64,000 bases of DNA, taken from positions 118,992,991 to 119,056,990 of the forward strand of contig NC_133166.1 of assembly GCF_040802235.1 (NCBI RefSeq), written 5' to 3'. The notes under the pieces were generated by a model. The model did no database searches, was not told the origin of the DNA, and worked only from the letters and a program-made list of their open reading frames with translations. Positions 54,677-64,000 of this stretch are shown here, piece by piece (positions within the stretch are counted from its first letter, which is position 1; the number at the start of each line of letters is the position of its first letter). Made by a program: the position numbers and the translations under genes. This DNA is from Manis javanica (lineage: Eukaryota; Chordata; Mammalia; Pholidota; Manidae).

Positions 54677-56045
54677 ACTTCTCACACAGGTGTATTCCCA
54701 CCCAGACACCAGCTTCTCTAGGAGGGTCTGAGGCTCCCTGCTCACCCAGGCAGCATCTCCTGAGTCCTTTCCCTCCAAGCTGGGAGGCACCAGCCCCCTC
54801 CTGTCCTCCGCATTCCACCCTGGAGTCAGGCATTGCTGTCACCCTGCCGCCCCTTCTAAACCCTCGAGCAGGGGTCAGATTTCATCCAGTTCATTCCCCT
54901 GCATTTTGTAAGTGGGGAGATGAAGCCTGGAGAGGCTCAGGGACCTGTCCAAGGTCACACATGGGGAAGCTTAGAACCCGGGGCCTAGGCCACAGTACAC
55001 ACTGCGCCCCCAATCCCCCCAACCGGCTTGCCCAGGATCCCCCCATGGCCAGGGTTGGTGACTGCCCCGGCAGCAGGCAGCAGTGTCCCAAGGCCTGGGG
55101 AATGGAGAACCGCCGGCTTCTGCCACCTACCCCCAGCAAACAGGAGGCCCCAGACTCACCCACCCCTAACCTTACCCCTGGGCAGCTGCTCCAGAGGCCC
55201 CAGGTCATTCCCACAGCGGCCTGCCCACTGTCAAGGGCCAGGCCTGGGGCAGCGGGTGAGCAGCACAGTACCCTTTGGGCCATTCTAAGAGGTTCTGAAC
55301 GCCCTCCTCTGGGCCTGGGGTGAGAGCAGACCCAGTGCGGACTCACACCCTGGCTGGGGCCCCCAGCACAGAACCAGGCGCTGGGAACAAAGCCGGTGTC
55401 TGTGACATCTGCTCAGCTGCATTCTCAGGGGCAGTCCCTGCCCACTTTGCCCAGTGCATCATCCGAACTGCCCCGGAGACAGCGAGTTCCCATGCTGAAG
55501 GCCTCCAAGAAAAGGCTGGGCGCTAATGGGGCAGGTCGGGTTCGTATCCAGTGGGGGTTGGACGGCTTGATTTCTAGGCTGAGTGTGGTTGAGCATGGAG
55601 CCCTCCTGGAAGGGATCAGCAGGACTCCCAGCAGGGCCAGAGAGAAGCAGACTTAGGATGCAAATGGGACAAGTAAGGCCAAGAGCCGAGCTGGGCCTGG
55701 GGCTGTCAACCCTCCGTGATGCTCCAGAGAGGTAGGAGTGTCTGGTTTCTTGTCGCTGAGCCTGCCCCAAGGACTGGCATCCTGCCCCGACTTCCCACCT
55801 CCAGGCCCCAGCACAGCTCAGCCCATCTCGGTGAGACCCCTGCCTTGCGGCCTTGTCTCCTGCCCCTCCTTCTCTCAGGCCTGCCCTCCGCAGGGCCGGG
55901 GCTCCTCCCTTCCAGGGTCAGCCCAAGAACTAGCAGCAGCTCCGATATGTCCCAAGCCCAGTGCCCTGGCAGACGCCCCAGGGGGATACTCACCCGGCAC
56001 CCCCAGCAGCAGCAGGGCAGCCAGTGGCAGTAGCTGAGACTCCAT
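36267..56045 (-). CDS. CD5: CD5 lymphocyte scavenger-receptor glycoprotein (spliced, 491 aa)
   Basis: Ten coding exons on the minus strand (56045-55994, 45470-45432, 43235-42930, 42468-42406, 42148-41816, 39871-39578, 38863-38738, 37988-37935, 37050-36931, 36355-36267) join in frame to 491 codons plus TAA; human CD5 has 495. CD5 is a surface receptor of T cells and B-1a cells that dampens antigen-receptor signalling. Layout: signal peptide (about 1-22), SRCR domain 1 (about 35-132), Thr/Pro linker (133-154), SRCR 2 (155-264), SRCR 3 (265-363), transmembrane helix (about 372-394) and a cytoplasmic tail. The tail keeps the ITAM-like pair Y449-SQP and Y461-AAL and the acidic SSDSDYDL casein-kinase-type end. 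Oddities: domain 1 lacks two conserved cysteines (Tyr59 and Arg124) and domain 3 has an extra one (Cys323). Nine intron junctions are phase 1, typical of exon-shuffled receptor domains. Confidence 0.95.
36931..37050 (-). CDS. CD5: CD5 exon 9: ITAM-like tail segment
   Basis: Acceptor TGCACCTGCTCAG, then TG TCT TTC CAT; donor GTAAGC. It encodes SFHRNHTATIRSQVENPT and ENEYSQPPRNSQVSAYA. Y449 and Y461 correspond to the paired cytoplasmic tyrosines of the human ITAM-like motif; the YPAL of human reads YAAL here, keeping the +3 leucine. Confidence 0.95.
37935..37988 (-). CDS. CD5: CD5 exon 8: juxtamembrane tail
   Basis: Acceptor GTTTGTCGCCCAG, then TC CGC CAG AAG; donor GTAAGT. It encodes RQKKQRQWIGPTGMNQN plus one base, near-identical to other mammals. 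Confidence 0.94.
38738..38863 (-). CDS. CD5: CD5 exon 7: transmembrane segment
   Basis: Acceptor CTGCCTCCCCAAG, then GT CAG GAC CCA; donor GTAGGT after AAG AAA T. It encodes the hydrophobic SIILALVLLAGLLVLCG helix followed by YKKLVKK, the juxtamembrane basic segment. Confidence 0.94.
39578..39871 (-). CDS. CD5: CD5 exon 6: SRCR domain 3
   Basis: Acceptor CTTCCTCTCTCCAG, then AC TTC CAG CCC; donor GTGAGT. It encodes FQPKVQSRLVGGSS through RWEEVCREQQCG to KRVFVT. All eight expected cysteines are present (the last is completed by exon 7), plus an extra Cys323 (TGC, 39696-39698) where human has Tyr and mouse Phe. Confidence 0.95.
41816..42148 (-). CDS. CD5: CD5 exon 5: SRCR domain 2
   Basis: Acceptor TCTCTCCCCCAG, then CT CCT CCC AGG; donor GTGAGT. 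It encodes residues 155-264 with VVEFYRGSLGGTISYEA, LQCGSFLKHLPE and LALVCSG. The six cysteines match those I recall for human domain 2. An NTS sequon is present. Confidence 0.95.
42406..42468 (-). CDS. CD5: CD5 exon 4: Thr/Pro-rich linker
   Basis: Acceptor ATCTCATTGCAG, then AG CCA CTG; donor GTAAGA. It encodes EPLPTKPPPTSPPPTTTPEP and the next Thr, the stalk between SRCR 1 and SRCR 2, likely O-glycosylated as in other mammals. Confidence 0.93.
42930..43235 (-). CDS. CD5: CD5 exon 3: SRCR domain 1
   Basis: Acceptor GACCCCTAG, then GG ATC CCA GTG AGA CTA; donor GTGGGT. It encodes residues 32-132. Using this acceptor, WEDP-GIPV-RLGS aligns without gaps to human WYDP-DFQA-RLTR; another AG nine bases downstream (start 43226) is also in frame. 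Cys43, Cys131 and the middle cysteines are present, but the usual second cysteine is Tyr59 (TAT at 43150-43152) and the usual seventh is Arg124 (AGG at 42955-42957). N-glycosylation sequon NCS is present. Confidence 0.93.
43560..44110 (-). mobile_element. Antisense old L1 3' end
   Basis: ATTTTATTGAGATACAATTT, then CCACCGCCACACTATAGC, and later TTGGGTAAATACCCAGGAGC are hallmarks of the 3' end of ancient L1M elements on the opposite strand. It is strongly diverged, with no open ORF2. Confidence 0.7.
44289..44370. repeat. Perfect 2 x 41-bp tandem duplication
   Basis: The unit starting TGTAGATCTTTTTATATTTT occurs at 44289-44329 and again at 44330-44370 without a difference. Confidence 0.95.
45432..45470 (-). 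CDS. CD5: CD5 exon 2 (39-nt micro-exon)
   Basis: Between acceptor TTTCTGCAG and donor GTAAGA the minus strand encodes, with the split first codon, VTSCLGQQRWEDP plus one base. This aligns with the human VASCLGRLSWYDP segment, including the signal-cleavage region. Phase is 1 on both sides, exactly what exons 1 and 3 need. Omitting it would still keep the frame, so exon skipping would be silent in frame but would remove the end of the signal peptide. Confidence 0.85.
45658..45835 (-). mobile_element. Short antisense L1M 3' fragment
   Basis: AACATGCAGTAAAATTGATT, then CACATCACCGTTACAATTCC and CACCCCCAAATTTCCTCATG match the 3' region of old L1 on the minus strand. Confidence 0.6.
47100..47455 (+). 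mobile_element. Solo LTR in CD5 intron 1, antisense to CD5
   Basis: Three tandem U3-like repeats begin at 47201, 47241 and about 47277, each with a CCAATCACC or TTCAATCACC box; the first two also carry GACCAGATGG and CCCTTAA. A TATA-like CCTTAAAAACGCGC follows near 47321, then AATAAA at 47393-47398 and an R/U5-like CTCTTGCGTGGGCCCGTGTC. This is the layout of a class I ERV LTR. Outer edges are uncertain and no internal retroviral sequence is attached. It could act as an enhancer or promoter directed away from CD5 exon 2. Confidence 0.75.
48455..48545. repeat. (CAT/CAC)n trinucleotide-type tract
   Basis: Degenerate ATCACCATCGTCACCATCAC repeats, followed by CACCACCACC. Confidence 0.8.
48545..48710. 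repeat. MIR-like SINE fossil
   Basis: TGTATACATTAACCCTCTCA, then ATTTCCATCCCCATTTAATA and ATCTGCTATGCAGCTGGTGA follow the MIR order. Confidence 0.55.
51080..51230. repeat. MIR-like SINE fossil
   Basis: CATTTCCAGGTCAGGAAACC, then GACTTGCCCAAGGTCACACA and GGTGGTAGAATCAGGACAG form a well-kept MIR core and tail. Confidence 0.7.
52480..52576. repeat. CA-rich tract with GCGTGCGCACGCGCGCGC core
   Basis: CACACACGCACACAACACAG, followed by CCGTGCGTGCGCACGCGCGC and (AC)n, about 30 bases of strict purine/pyrimidine alternation rich in CpG. It lies in CD5 intron 1. Confidence 0.9.
53430..53550. repeat. MIR-like SINE fossil
   Basis: ATTATTCCTGTTTTGCAGAG, then ACGGTCACCCAGCTGGCCGA and GGAATTCAAACTGCAGATC fit the MIR core. 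Confidence 0.6.
54092..54132. repeat. (CA)n microsatellite
   Basis: Interrupted CACACACACACACATGCACA run. Confidence 0.85.
54590..54692. repeat. (CA)n microsatellite, pure core at about 54650-54680
   Basis: Degenerate CA/CG-rich start, then an uninterrupted run of about 15 CA units. Confidence 0.95.
55994..56045 (-). CDS. CD5: CD5 exon 1: start and signal peptide
   Basis: Encodes MESQLLPLAALLLLGVP plus one base and ends at donor GTGAGT. The hydrophobic leucine run is a signal-peptide core. No upstream in-frame ATG with a better fit was seen. The 5' UTR lies above 56045 and its length is not determined. Confidence 0.93.
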
Positions 56046-56260
56046 GGGTGCGGCCTCCTCCTGCCTCAGCCTCGGCGAGCTTGGCACCCGTGGGTGGAGG
56101 GTGTCTGGCCCTGTGTCTCCCTCTTGGAGGGCAGGAGGTGGGATGAGCAGGTGCTGGCAGGGGTGGGGTGGGGAAGCAGGCAGTGACTGCGTCACTGTGT
56201 TTGAAGTTGAACTGTCAACTTCCTCCCAGTAAAACCCCGTTCCCCAGTGCGAATGGTGGC
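56046..56260 (-). promoter_or_regulatory. CD5: CD5 upstream flank / putative promoter
   Basis: The flank directly above the CD5 start codon has no TATA box. On the minus strand an ETS-type GGAGGAAGTTG lies at 56216-56226, and an AP-1/CRE-like TGACTGCGTCACTG at about 56183-56196. CD5 promoters are described as TATA-less with ETS sites, so this fits, but the start site cannot be read from sequence. Confidence 0.45.
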
Positions 56261-59200
56261 CCTGGCCTCTGCCAGCTTCCTGCCTGAGAAGCCTGGGGCT
56301 GAGGCAGGGGTGGGCAGCCCTGAGCAGGGCTGTGGCCTGCTGGGAGGAGGAGACCCAGCCCCACGGAGGGCAGGCCTGAGGGACTGAGGGCAGGACAAGG
56401 CCCCAAAGCAGGGGTCTCACCGAGATGGCGCTGAGCTGTGCTGGGGCCTAGAGGTGGGAAATGGGGGGCAGCATGCCAGTTCTTGGGGCAGGCTCAGTGA
56501 AGAGAAGCCAGACAAGACTTACACCTCCCCTTATGGGGATGAGGAGGGAGTCTGAGGTGTTCCCTCACACGGGTGGTTTCATCAGCAAGCGCGGAGAGGC
56601 ACCTCCACGAACGCTGGGCGTGTGTCCGCATGTGTGAGATCTCCCTCCCAGATGCTCCTGGGGGCCTGGACTCCACCTCTGGCCTGTGGAGGAAGAGGCA
56701 GTGTCCCTGGGTTTCTGCAAGCAGATGGGGGCGACTGGGGACTGGAGAAGGGCTCCAGGCTTCCAGGCGGGGCCTGTGCTGGGTGCAGTCCCTCCTGCAG
56801 GGTCCGGTAGACAGAGGCCCAGCCCCAGGCTCCTTGAGGTCTTTGACTCTGGTTCCTGCTGGGCAGGCATGAAGTGGCTCAGGGATGTGCTCACAGCTGA
56901 GTGTGAAGTGTTGGAGGTAAGGGTCCCAGCAGGCCTCCCAGCAGTGCCAGGTCCCTAGAGCTGGGGTCCTCTCTCGCCCTGGGCCAGGCAGATTGTGTTG
57001 ACAGCTGCTCAGAATATCCACTTAGCTCCCCATGATTCAACCCCCTCCAGTCTCTGTTGACACGAGTGCTGGAGGGTTTCAGGGAGGTGTGCTTCACAGG
57101 GGTTGGGGAGGACTTGAGGCCTGGGATCAGGGGGGAAGACTTCCTTAATCGCTCCTGGGGATACACCCACCACCCCACACAGGATTCAGAGGCACCCCTC
57201 TCCCCCCAGAGGTAACACTGCTCTGGCCTCAACCAGCCCTTTTGGGCCCTGATCCCTGCCCTCACAGCCATCCTTCCTGTCCTGTGACTCTGGAAATCCC
57301 AGACTTTCTGCTCATTCATTCATTCATCCATCCATCCATCCATCCATTCATTCATTCATTCACAACTCCACCCTGCGCTAAGCACCCGGGGTGCAGAGAT
57401 GGAGACAGACATAGTTCCTGCTCTGCTTACACTCCAAGGACCCCTCTGGATAAATTTTCTTTTGGTGTTTAGAAAGCTTTTATTGGTCACATTAGCTGTT
57501 AGCATCAAGTGGCCCTTCATAGCCCCTCAGTTTACATAATTGCAGGCCTGAATAAGTTGTATAGAGCTCTTACATCACTTACATGGGCCAGGAGTGTGGC
57601 TTCTTAAACTTCCCAACCTTTCTGGCAAGTGGGTGGAGTTCTCCATTCCACAGATGAGGGAAACTGAGGCTCAGAAAGTCAGGTCCTTGACCTCAGGAGG
57701 TCAAAAACTAAGATTTAACCCACATTTCTCTCCCTTCACAGCCTTTGCCACTACCTCCCACGCCCACTTACCAAAAGTAAAAAAAACAAAAATTTTGTCT
57801 TTTGATTTGATTTCGGAGTCTTCGTTACAGGCGAGGTGTAGCCCCAGGGGAAGCGTGTTGAGGGTATGGTGTCTGATCTTTTCGTTTGTTTTTTGGAAAA
57901 CTGAAAGTAGCTCAGGGCTTCTGGGGCTTGGCATCTGCCCCCCATTCCTGGAGAAGGGGTCCCCACACTCCCAGAGCATCCCCAACCTCAGCCGCTGCCC
58001 TGTAGGCTCCCTCCTCTGCCTCCTGGGGCCACTCCCTCCCTGCCACCCACCCCTCATTACTTACCTGTTCCCCCAACCCCTCCCAGCCTCCGGGCTCACT
58101 GTCCCTGCTCAGACCCCAGATCCCTGGTGGGTGTTTCCTGTCCTCACACCCGCAATTTCCATGACACAAGAGGAAGTGAGCTGAGCCTGGGCTGGGTTTT
58201 CCATGCAGCCAGGCTGGGGCGGAGGACGAAGAGGGGCGGGGGCCGGGGTTAGCAGCCCCCTGGGCCAGTCATCAGTACCTCCTAGGCCTCCACCGGAGAG
58301 GAGCTGCCCGTGCTGCCCTGGCCCGCACCAGGTAACCACAGGGTGTGCGTGTGTCTGTCAGTCAGTCCAGCCCTGCCTCTGGCCTCTGGGTTGTGTGACT
58401 CTCCAGCACCCCCATGATTTGCCCTCTTTCCCAGGGCAGGGGGGTCACAGGGGATGCTTGGGGCAGAGGGAGGAGCTGAGGGCTGGAAGGGAGGGTTTAG
58501 CAGTCGGAGGAGAGAAAGGAGGCTGAGAAACACGACTGGTGCATAGTAGGACCTCAGTGTTTGTTGACTCAATGAATGAGTGAATCTATAGTATGGTTCC
58601 CAAAGACTGCGGATGGCCTGGTGGCCAGAGGAGGTGCCTCTACTCTGAGATAGGCAGGAAGTAGCCTGCAAATATTTGTTTGTTGAATGACTCAGTGACC
58701 TGAATCCTTGAATACTGGTACTTGGCAGCCTGAAGGGGGCGCTCACCAAGGGGAGCAGGCTTTGCAGCAACCCTCACCCCCATATCAGGAAGTGCACCCC
58801 CACCCCCAGCTTTGCTCCTGCTCCCTCAGATCCCTGGTGGATGTGGGGAGGAGGAGAAGGAGGGACCTAAGATTCAGGCTCTGGGTGTGGATGGACAGCT
58901 GAGGGGCATGTAGGTGTAGGGGAGGGGCTCTGGCCCAGGCGGGCACCTGCGTTAGAGTCTCACCTCTGCCCCAAACTGCCAGGTGGCTGGCTGTGCAGGG
59001 CCCCAGCTGACCTATCTGTAAAATGCGGGCCTTGATGACCCAAGGCAGCTCTGTTGCCCTAGGAGCCCCAGGGGCTGTGCCACTGGAGTTGGAGGTGGGG
59101 GAGTTCTCTGGTCTGGGACCTGGATGGTTTGACTCCTCCTTTTGAGTGAGGATGGCAAGTGCTGGGGCTTTTGGGGAAGGGCAAAGGGCAGAGGATTGGA

Positions 59201-61132
59201 GAGCGTTGTACTGGCTCTGTAAGATGGTTCGGTGTGTGCACTTTTCCTGTGTCCCAGGTGGCAGTGGAGCCTCCCTTGAGGGCCTGTCCAGCCTGCAGGG
59301 ACAGGTCAGGAAACCCTCCCCACAACCTTTCCCAGCCCCTCCCGGGAGGCTGGGTTTTGCTATCAGACAATACTGGCCTCGTATCTCCATAGTGAAACCT
59401 CGAGTAATGACTCAAGGAAGTTACCCAAGTCCTCAGCTGAAAAATGTGGTGGTTTGAAGATGAAGCAGAATAACCTGTGGGAAGAGCGGGAACGATCCTG
59501 GCTCCGAGTAAGGAGGGGCTCCAGGAACCAGAGTTGTGTTATGGTGGTCATTTCAGGGTGGGGAGGATAGGCGTTGGGGGTTGGGAAGCCAGTTTTCCAG
59601 CCCAACTACAGGGTGACCTTGGGCAAGTCATTTCCCCTCTCTGAGACTGATTATCTTCCCTTCTAAGATGGAGCTAGGGAATGATCCCTGCATCCAAGAG
59701 CTTCTGGAAGACTCCATGATAGTAACATGAAGGGCTTGTAAGCCCTAGTACACTCCCTTGAGTGCATCTCAGGCCCTGGCCGCCCCATCCTCCTTGGGGG
59801 TCCACTCACATTTCCTCGTGGGGCTGAGTGTGTGGAGGCCCAGCAGATGCTCTTGAATTAGCTGACTCGCCCTTTTCACTCCCACCACCTGGGGCCGTGG
59901 GGCCGCTGCAGGCCCCCTCCCGGTGGGTGTGTGAGAAACACACGTCCCACCGCCCGAGGCCCCAGGATTTACGAATCACGTGTCTTGAGGATTCATTTTT
60001 TTCTCTTCTGTTGCCTAAGTGGAATTGGACTTGTTCTACCACAGGGCGTAAGTTTTTATTAAGAAAATAAGACTGTCTAGTAGATAGAGTAGGACAAGTG
60101 TTAAACCAAGCCGATTTTTCAGATAAAGTAACTGAGGGTCAGAGAGGTTAGGTGAATTCCCCACGGTACACAGCTAACCAACAGTGAGGTTTGGACTGGA
60201 TCCCAGGTCTCCTGGTCTGTGGGCGACACTTTCCCAGCACAGCCTCTCTCTCACCTCAGGCTGGTGCTTCCCCTGCCCTTTGAGGATTTTGCTGTGTTAC
60301 AGTAGAGGTTGTAGGGACCTAGGAGATCCACAGACCAGCTACGTGTCCTCCACCAAGAGCCTCTGCTCTCTGCTTAGATCCCTTCTGTGAAATGGGTAGA
60401 GTAGAACCTGTCCTGCGTGTTGTTGAGACCGGCTGAGCACATCTGTGGGAAAGGCATATGGGGGGGTTATTGGCATAGTAGGCGTCAGAGGCCGGACCCT
60501 CCAGCTTCATTGAGAAGCGCTCAGCATTTCCAAAGTCCTTGGCACTTGTTGAAGCTCTCCCCCAGTCTCTTTCTTTTATTCTCCAACCCAAGTCTTCTCA
60601 CCCCAGCCTAGAGGACCTGCATAAAGTTATTCCTTGAGCGAATGAATGAATGAATGACCTGGGGGCTTTCAGCACAGGCATGTGAAACAGACTGACAGGC
60701 ACCCTCCAAGCCCTGAGCTTCCAGTCTAGTGGGGAGACCACCAACAGGTAGCTGGGAAAGAGCATGGAAGGGCTAGGCCTGAGGGAGCATGAAGGACGAG
60801 GTGTGTCCAATCCAACCTCTGGGAAAGTCAAGGAAGGCTTCCTGGAGGTGGTGAACTCCAGGCTGAGACCTGAAGAGTGAATAGGAGTTTGCCAGTTTGG
60901 CAGTGGGACCACTTGGGATGAAGGCAGGTTTCTGGGTCCTGTTACTGCAATAATCATGATACTGCAAGTGAGAAGGGTCCAGAAGTTGGGGCATATGGGG
61001 TCCAATCCTGGCTCAGCCTCTTACTGGTCCTATGCTGGGCTTGAGTGTCTCTCCCAGACCTCAGTTTATGTACGAAATTAAAGGGGCTATACCAGATGGT
61101 CCATGAGATTCCTCAATCTGTGAGTTGAGGCC
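56261..61132. other. CD5 5' intergenic flank
   Basis: No gene is supported. It contains a (CATT/CATC)n tract at 57316-57362, MIR-like patches (for example 57640-57720 with CCACAGATGAGGGAAACTGA, and 60100-60230 with TCAGATAAAGTAACTGAGGG) and a short GAATGAATGAATGAATG run at about 60640. In human, CD6 lies beyond this flank; no CD6 exon was recognised here. Confidence 0.55.
57316..57362. repeat. (CATT)n/(CATC)n microsatellite
   Basis: CATTCATTCATCCATCCATC, then CATTCATTCATTCATTCAC. Confidence 0.95.
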
Positions 61133-61140
61133 GGGATCTT

Positions 61141-62399
61141 TTTTTTTAATTAAGGTAACATTGATAAACACTCTTATGGAGGTTTCACATGAAAAACAAT
61201 GTGGTTACTACATTCACCTATATTATCAAGTCCCCCACCCCACCCCATTGCAGTCACTGTCCATCAGTGTAGCAAGATGCCACAGATTAACTACTTGCTT
61301 TTTCTGTGCTACACTGTTTTCTCCATGACCCCCACCACACCATGTATGCCAATCATAATACCCCTCAATCCCCTTCTCCCTCCCTCCCCACCCCCTCCTC
61401 CACCCCTCCCCCTTGGTAACTGCTAGTCCCTTGTGGAGTCTGTGAGTCTGCTGCTGCTGTTTTATTCCTTCAGTTTTGTTTCATTGTTATACTCCACAAA
61501 TGAGGAAAATCATTTGGTATTTGTCTTTCTCTGACTGACATTTCACTGAGCATAATATCCTCTAGCTCCATCCATGTTGTTGCAAATGGTAGGATTTGTT
61601 TCTTTCGTATGGCTGAGTAATATTCCATTGTGTATATGTACCACATCTTCTTTATCCATTCATCTACTGATGGACACTTAGGTGGCTTCCATATCTTGGC
61701 TATTGTAAATAGTGCTGCGATAAACATAGGGGTGCATATGTCTTTTTGAATTTGAGAACTTGTTTTCTTTGGGTAAATTCCTAGGAGTAGAATTCCCGGG
61801 TCAGATGGTATTTCTATTTTGAGTTTTTTTGAGGAACCTCCATACTGCTTTCCACAATGGCTGAACTATCTTACATTCCCACCAGCAGTGTGGGAAGGTT
61901 CCCTTTTCTCTGCATCCTCGCCAGCATTTGTTTTTCCTAGTCTTTTCGATGTTGGCCATCCTAACTGGTGTGAGGTGATATCTCCTTATGATTTTAATTT
62001 GCATTTCCCTGATAATTAGCAATGTGGAGCATCTTTTCATGTGTCTGTTGGCCATCTGAATTTCTTCTTTGGAGAAGTGTCTGTTCACATCCTCTGCCTA
62101 TTTTTTAATAGGGTTATTTGCTTTTTAGATGTTGAGGCGTGTGAGTTCTTTATATATTTTGGATGTTAACCCCTTGTTGGATATATTGTTTACAATATAT
62201 CCTCCCATACTGTAGGCTGTCTTTTTGTTCTGTTGATGGTGTCCTTTGCTGGACAGAAGCTTTTTAGCTTGATGTAGTCCGCTTGTTCATTTTTGCTTTT
62301 GTTTCCCTTGCCTGCAGAGTTGTGTTCAGGAAAAAGTTGCTCATGTTTATATTCAAGCGATTTTTGCCTATGTTTCTTCTAAGAGTTTTATGGAGGCTT
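61141..62399 (-). mobile_element. Antisense 5'-truncated L1, younger family
   Basis: A T-rich start (its poly(A) side) is followed by the 3' UTR and then the C-terminal part of ORF2; on the minus strand the pieces at 61470-61727 and 61801-62088 contain WYIYTMEYYSAIRKKQILPF and [20 protein letters not shown] direct repeat GGGATCTT at 61133-61140 and 62400-62407 marks the target-site duplication. Frameshifts and stops make it inactive. Its 3' UTR is the same family as the nested tail at 11346-11692. Confidence 0.9.
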
Positions 62400-62407
62400 G
62401 GGATCTT

Positions 62408-63635
62408 ATTTAAAGAATACCATTCACCAGAACCTGAAAAACTTGATACAACCTTTCTTAAAGGACAAAATGGCAAAAGCCACAACCGTTTTCTAACACT
62501 CATGCACAGTGTCACTCTTAGAGAGCTCTCCTGTACTCCCCAGGGAGCAGGCAGTATCCAGAGGGGTGTTCAGGCTACCCAGAGATAACGAAGACGTGGA
62601 AAGACAGGGCAGAGGGCAAGTAACTCACTTTGGACTATGACACAGCAGTCAGGCAAGAGGGTACAGGTCACCATGTGCAGACTTGGAGAGATGGCCATTC
62701 TGCTCAGTGAAAAGCTAAATTTCAGGACAATTACAGACTGTGATCTTATATTCATGAAATAGAAACACAAGTGAGTTGAGCAGTTAGATGAAATATTTCT
62801 GCATCCACAGAAAAAGGTTTCACAGAGTAGTTATCAAAATAATGACAGTAGAGAGATTATTGTGGGGGATGGGATTTGGAGACGGAAGAGTGAGGCTGGA
62901 TTGGGCCTTTGCTTTTAGTTTATGTGCTTCTCTATCGTTTAGTTTTTTTCAAACAATGTATATGATGGTTTTATGACAAATGAAAAATAACATAAAAGGA
63001 ATTTTTAGAAAATTGCTTAAAGAAAAAAATCCCATGTATTTATTTGTATAGTTATATATAATATATAGCATTTTTATAATGTGATTTTCTTTAAATAATA
63101 AAATCATGCATGTTTATTGAGAAAAATCAGCAAATGCAGTAGAGTATGAAGAAAAGATAAAACCACCTGCAATCTTACCATGCAGTAATGTATTGAGGCA
63201 TGTATTTTATTTTTTTTCCTATTTATAATTACAATAATTATACTTTGTTTCAGAATTAGTATCATATATATATTTCTGTATAGATATAAAATATGTGGGC
63301 ATGTTCTTTTATGTCTTTTATATATCTATAAAGATATATATGTATAAAAGATACATGCATACACATACATACATGTAATGTGCTTTTTCTCTTAAAGTGT
63401 ATTTTGAGTGTCTTCCTGTGTTATCAACTTACATAATGTACTTTTTGAAGTGGCTTTATAGTAGAAGTCAACATATAAAGGTCCTGATGTTGTTTAATCC
63501 CTCTTATTGACATTTGTATGTTTATTATTTTTTTGGCCATTAAAAAACTCAGTGATGAATATTTTTGTACAAGCATCTTTTTTTCATATTCTTATTTCCT
63601 TGAAGTAGAATGAGTCAAATGAAAGGTTATGGCTA
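62408..63635. other. AT-rich repeat-like DNA
   Basis: No gene is seen. The TATATATA-rich segment near 63045-63370 is low complexity, and the surrounding sequence looks like an old interspersed repeat that I cannot classify. Confidence 0.5.
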
Positions 63636-63810
63636 TTTTAAGGCTATGGTACAGCATGGAGAATATAGCCAGTAATTCTGTAACATCTCCCTATGTTGAC
63701 AGATAGTAACTCATGAGGATTTAATAATATGCGTAACTGTTGAACCACTGTGTTGTATACTTGAAACCAGCATAAGATTGTATATCAACAATACTTCAAT
63801 TAAAAGTGCT
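63636..63810 (+). mobile_element. Sense L1 3' UTR tail
   Basis: GGTACAGCATGGAGAATATA, then CCACTGTGTTGTATACTTGA and CAACAATACTTCAATTAAAA match the 3' end of the older L1 type, whose antisense version is at 19925-20705. Confidence 0.75.
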
Positions 63811-64000
63811 TAGAGAATAACACATTAAGGCATAGCTAATTTTTATATCGTGTTGGCTATTCATATTACTTTGATCAATCAAAAAACCTACTGTGTTAAG
63901 AACATGGACTTTACAGGCACGTGAATTTGATTAAATTAGGGTCATGCTCTAAAATAAAAATGTTATGGCCATTTTAAATGCCAAAAGCCTTCTTTAAAAA

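Larger units (their letters stand above)
45471..55993 (-). other. CD5: CD5 intron 1 (10.5 kb)
   Basis: Donor at 55993 and acceptor at 45471. It contains an old antisense L1 fragment, a solo LTR, several MIR copies and CA-rich tracts, listed separately. No other coding exon is supported; open frames of 100-200 codons here lack domains. Confidence 0.75.

Noticed and set aside
61470-62088. Minus-strand open frames as protein-coding genes
   Set aside because: They are pieces of L1 ORF2 inside a truncated, frameshifted element with a target-site duplication.

Overview
The window is mammalian nuclear DNA: split genes with GT/AG introns, one CpG-island promoter, and many LINE-1, MIR, hAT-type and endogenous-retrovirus (ERV) fossils. 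It carries two protein-coding genes that point tail to tail. VPS37C (ESCRT-I subunit) is on the + strand, from a CpG-island promoter near 6.6-7.0 kb to about 33.8 kb. CD5 (lymphocyte scavenger-receptor glycoprotein) is on the - strand, from its start codon at 56045 down to about 35.4 kb. I know this gene pair as neighbours on human chromosome 11q12. I reconstructed both open reading frames exon by exon and all splice phases close: 365 codons for VPS37C and 491 for CD5, including a 39-nt CD5 exon that lies in a long intron.

Layout. 1-2.2 kb: AT-rich DNA with no recognisable gene. 2.2-4.9 kb: rearranged remains of a gammaretrovirus-like ERV (LTR, integrase tail, LTR, env TM fragment). 5.2-5.5 kb: an unrelated LTR in antisense. 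6.59-7.16 kb: VPS37C CpG island. 7.0-27.1 kb: VPS37C intron 1, with a (TG)n/(CA)n tract, a 4-kb antisense L1 holding two nested sense L1 tails, a 199-bp near-identical dispersed duplication (15.0 and 18.2 kb), and another antisense L1 tail at 19.9-20.7 kb. 27.1-33.8 kb: VPS37C coding exons and 3' UTR. 33.8-35.4 kb: short gap between the convergent 3' ends. 35.4-56.05 kb: CD5, with a 10.5-kb first intron that contains an antisense solo LTR. 56.05-64 kb: CD5 upstream flank, with an antisense L1 at 61.1-62.4 kb and AT-rich repeats to the end.

The lineage is a placental mammal, probably Laurasiatheria. The younger L1 3' UTR type (11.35-11.69 and 61.14-62.40 kb) and the absence of carnivore, ruminant, horse or primate SINEs remind me of pangolins, but that is recall and only weakly supported.

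The two genes do not form a functional system; they share only a neighbourhood. VPS37C works in endosomal sorting and membrane scission, CD5 in inhibitory tuning of antigen-receptor signalling. I found no undescribed biological system. The most interesting points are an apparent paired loss of two disulfide-forming cysteines in CD5 SRCR domain 1, the 199-bp intronic duplication, and the ERV/LTR arrangements near both genes.
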